Assembly (NCBI GenBank): GCA_030610025.1
Contig: JAUWSP010000109.1
Span: 1-8,008, forward strand
Direction of reading: 5' to 3'
Source of the DNA: Acidobacteriota bacterium
GTDB taxonomy: Bacteria; Acidobacteriota; Thermoanaerobaculia; Multivoradales; JAHEKO01
DNA: 8,008 bases
In this document: one piece after another, positions 6,505 through 8,008 of the stretch
Position numbering within the stretch: the stretch's first letter is position 1
Layout of the letters: each line of letters begins with the position of its first letter
Translations under genes and position numbers: made by a program
Notes under the pieces: model-generated
Database searches by the model: none
What the model was told of the DNA's origin: nothing
What the model saw: only the letters and a program-made list of their open reading frames with translations

Positions 6505-7305
6505 ATGCCGGACAACGAAATGCTCGCTTCCGAGCCCCGCGACCTGGCCCTCGAACGCCTCATGGAGGAGGAGGGGGGGCGGATGTACGGTCTCGGAATG
6601 AAGCTCTGTGGGAACAGCGAGGAAGCCGAGGACCTGGTGCAGGAGACCTTCCTGCAGGCTTTCCGCAAATGGGATCAGTTCGAAGGCCGCTCAGCGCCAA
6701 GTAGCTGGCTCTACACCATCGCGGCCAGGATCTGCCAAAGGCGGAATCGACTCCGCTCGGGCGAGCCGACCAGGGTCGAGTCGCTCTCCGAGCTGCTGCC
6801 CTCGGGCCAGCCGATGGTCGCCGTGATTCCCTCCTCCGAGGAGAGCCAACTCGATGAGCAGCTGAGGCGCGAGGCCCGGGAGAGGGTGGATCGGGCGCTT
6901 GCCAAGCTGCCGATCCATCTGCGACTACCGCTGCTTCTGAAGGACATCACCGAGCTGTCCCTGTCGCAGATTGCCGACATCCTGGGTCTCAAGGAGGCAA
7001 CGGTCAAGACCAGGGTTCACCGTGCCCGATTGGCCCTCCGAAAGGAACTGGCCCAGGGACTTCCCCAGCGCGAGGAACCGCCTCCAGATCATTCGCGGAA
7101 GGTCTGCCTGGATCTTCTGAGCGCCAAGCAGGAGGCTCTCGATCGCGGAGTCGAGTTTCCGGTACCTCCGGATGAGCTCTGTTCGCGCTGCCGGTCCCTG
7201 ATGTCGACGCTCGATCTGACCTTCGATGCCTGTCGTCAGCTCGATCTCGATCGGCTTCCAGAGTCCCTTCGACAGTCGATTCTCGAACAGGCGTCCGCGG
7301 GCTGA
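6505..7305 (+). CDS. ECF-type sigma-70 factor with cysteine-rich C-terminal extension
   Basis: This is an alternative sigma factor of the extracytoplasmic-function type. From the ATG at 6505 it has 266 residues, well above the usual 170-200. Region 2 covers about residues 22-85 ([19 protein letters not shown], then [11 protein letters not shown] with W68). Region 4 covers about 128-182 ([17 protein letters not shown], then the helix-turn-helix [20 protein letters not shown]). Region 1.1 and region 3 are absent. The extra C-terminus carries C201, C226, C229 and C243 (C-x24-C-x2-C-x13-C), with the CxxCR spacing of zinc-binding anti-sigma (zf-HC2-like) domains but no histidine four residues before C226. 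CorE-type ECF factors of Myxococcus likewise have a fused cysteine-rich domain that senses metal. A metal- or redox-sensing self-regulated sigma factor is therefore a reasonable inference. An in-frame TTG at 6469 lies in the terminator and is unlikely. The Shine-Dalgarno sequence is poor and no separate anti-sigma gene is evident. Confidence 0.88.
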   Translation: MPDNEMLASEPRDLALERLMEEEGGRMYGLGMKLCGNSEEAEDLVQETFLQAFRKWDQFEGRSAPSSWLYTIAARICQRRNRLRSGEPTRVESLSELLPSGQPMVAVIPSSEESQLDEQLRREARERVDRALAKLPIHLRLPLLLKDITELSLSQIADILGLKEATVKTRVHRARLALRKELAQGLPQREEPPPDHSRKVCLDLLSAKQEALDRGVEFPVPPDELCSRCRSLMSTLDLTFDACRQLDLDRLPESLRQSILEQASAG

Positions 7306-7349
7306 CCGCTTCCCTTTCGGCAATCCGAATCGCCTGCGAAGCTCAGCTT

Positions 7350-7381
7350 CCACGGTCGAGCCGGGCCTGTGGTAGTTTTTT
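7350..7381 (+). terminator. Possible rho-independent terminator after the ECF sigma gene
   Basis: CCACGG (7350-7355) can pair with CTGTGG (7367-7372) through one G-T pair, leaving an 11-base loop. After three bases there is a run of six T (7376-7381). The stem is short, but the T run stands out in this GC-rich sequence and its position between two genes is right. Confidence 0.45.
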
Positions 7382-7405
7382 CGTCTCTGAAACAAGGCAG
7401 ATCGG

Positions 7406-7413
7406 AAAGGAGA
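7406..7413 (+). promoter_or_regulatory. Shine-Dalgarno sequence of the membrane-protein gene
   Basis: AAAGGAGA lies about 5 bases before the ATG at 7418 and fixes that start. It supports the reading frame as a real gene, although the gene is cut by the window end. Confidence 0.75.
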
Positions 7414-7417
7414 TGCA

Positions 7418-8008
7418 ATGACCGAGAAGAAAGGTCTGAGCCCATGGGCATGGGTGGCTATTGGTTGTGGTGGCCTGTTGTTGGTGGCGATGATCGTCAT
7501 GATGGTGGGTGGCATGTTCGTCGCCAAGAAGGTCGGCGACTTCGCAGAGGACTTCGAGGAGAACCCGGCGGCGGCTGCCGAGATGCTGATCAAGATGAGC
7601 CCCGACCTGGAGTTGGTGGACAGCGACCGGGATGCAGGCACGATAACCATCCGCAACAAGGAGGATGGCGAAGTCATAACGGTCAACTACGAGGACATCG
7701 AAAAGGGCAAGCTGAGCTTCGAGACCGACGAGGGAGAGGTGACCCTCAGTGCTTCGGGTGACCCAGAGGAAGGTCTGTTGACCGTTACCACGGATGGTGA
7801 AGAGACCATGCGAATCGGCAGCTCCGATATGGACGACATTCCCGACTGGGTGCCGGTGTTCCCTGGCGCTACGGCAACCGGTACCTACTCGGCATCGACA
7901 CCCGATGGCATGGGTGGGTCTTTCCAACTGACTTCTTCAGACTCCGCGGATGAAGTTCTAGCTTTCTATGTCGAGCAGCTCGAAGACGGCGACTGGAGCG
8001 TCCAGAAG
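7418..8008 (+). CDS. Acidic single-pass membrane protein of unknown function (3' end outside window)
   Basis: The frame stays open from the ATG at 7418 to the last base, giving 197 residues without a stop, so the gene is partial. I do not recognise a named family. A short N-terminus (MTEKKGLSPW) precedes one hydrophobic glycine-rich segment at about residues 11-35, followed by AKK and a strongly acidic region. The middle (about 55-138) is rich in Asp, Glu, Thr and Val in alternating patterns suggestive of beta strands. A last segment starts at DIPDWVPVFPGA (140-151) and continues to a helix-like DEVLAFYVEQLEDGDW. This resembles a 'proline-glycine then Y-x-x-x-L' module that I remember from uncharacterised lipoproteins and membrane proteins, but no function follows from it. 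C17 sits early in the hydrophobic stretch and is not a convincing lipobox cysteine. The gene has its own Shine-Dalgarno sequence and probably its own transcription unit. Opposite-strand frames here are shadows. Confidence 0.85.
   Translation, partial: MTEKKGLSPWAWVAIGCGGLLLVAMIVMMVGGMFVAKKVGDFAEDFEENPAAAAEMLIKMSPDLELVDSDRDAGTITIRNKEDGEVITVNYEDIEKGKLSFETDEGEVTLSASGDPEEGLLTVTTDGEETMRIGSSDMDDIPDWVPVFPGATATGTYSASTPDGMGGSFQLTSSDSADEVLAFYVEQLEDGDWSVQK

Noticed and set aside
6573..6579. Run of seven G near the 5' end of the ECF sigma gene, possible phase-variation tract
   Set aside because: Seven G is short for a contingency tract, it encodes ordinary Glu-Gly codons in a GC-rich gene, and nothing else suggests switching.
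5826..6668. Minus-strand open frame (280 codons) across rpoD, tRNA-Asn and the ECF gene
   Set aside because: It runs antisense through a tRNA gene and two conserved sigma factor genes and shows no family features.
7343..7927. Minus-strand open frames near the right edge (194 and 253 codons)
   Set aside because: The plus-strand frame from 7418 has a good Shine-Dalgarno sequence, a membrane segment and a coherent acidic domain; the minus frames look like its shadow.

Overview
This is a GC-rich (roughly 60-65% by eye), densely coded bacterial chromosomal window with every gene on the + strand. The core is a macromolecular-synthesis locus: rpsU (ribosomal protein S21), a rho-independent terminator, mutS2, dnaG (primase) and rpoD (primary sigma factor), followed by tRNA-Asn(GTT). 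Downstream lie an ECF-type sigma factor with an extra cysteine-rich C-terminal domain and the start of a gene for an acidic single-pass membrane protein, cut off by the window end. The rpsU-dnaG-rpoD order is the classical E. coli arrangement. A mutS2 gene inserted directly before dnaG, the Smr-containing MutS2 itself and the style of the last protein recall Acidobacteriota or the former Deltaproteobacteria. I lean to Acidobacteriota, but that is an inference from remembered sequence style and not a placement.

Layout: 1-56 is the leader of rpsU, with an unusually complete Shine-Dalgarno sequence. rpsU occupies 57-266 and is closed by a 9-bp hairpin terminator at 295-321. mutS2 (360-2768), dnaG (2769-4541) and rpoD (4546-6261) are packed with 0 and 4 bases between them, so they are almost certainly co-transcribed and translationally linked. 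Two promoter-like sequences in the 3' part of dnaG could give rpoD its own transcription, as happens in E. coli. A strong sigma-70 promoter (TTGACA, 17 bp, TAATAT, GC-rich discriminator) at 6292-6320 drives tRNA-Asn (6353-6427), which ends at an 11-bp hairpin terminator (6438-6473). The ECF sigma gene starts 31 bases later (6505-7305). A gap of about 110 bases with a weaker terminator candidate precedes the partial membrane-protein gene (7418-8008).

How the genes fit together: rpsU, dnaG and rpoD supply the limiting starting factors for translation, replication and transcription. MutS2 adds a ribosome- or DNA-structure-associated ATPase. The terminator after rpsU probably lets S21 be made in excess over MutS2, DnaG and sigma-70, the logic known for the E. 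coli operon. RpoD regions 2.4 and 4.2 closely match the E. coli sigma-70 promoter-reading residues, which supports the promoter calls in this window.

No mobile element, CRISPR array, phage gene or defence system was seen. The less ordinary parts are the ECF sigma factor with a fused anti-sigma-like cysteine domain, the altered LDLR motif in the MutS2 Smr domain, and the unassigned membrane protein at the right edge.
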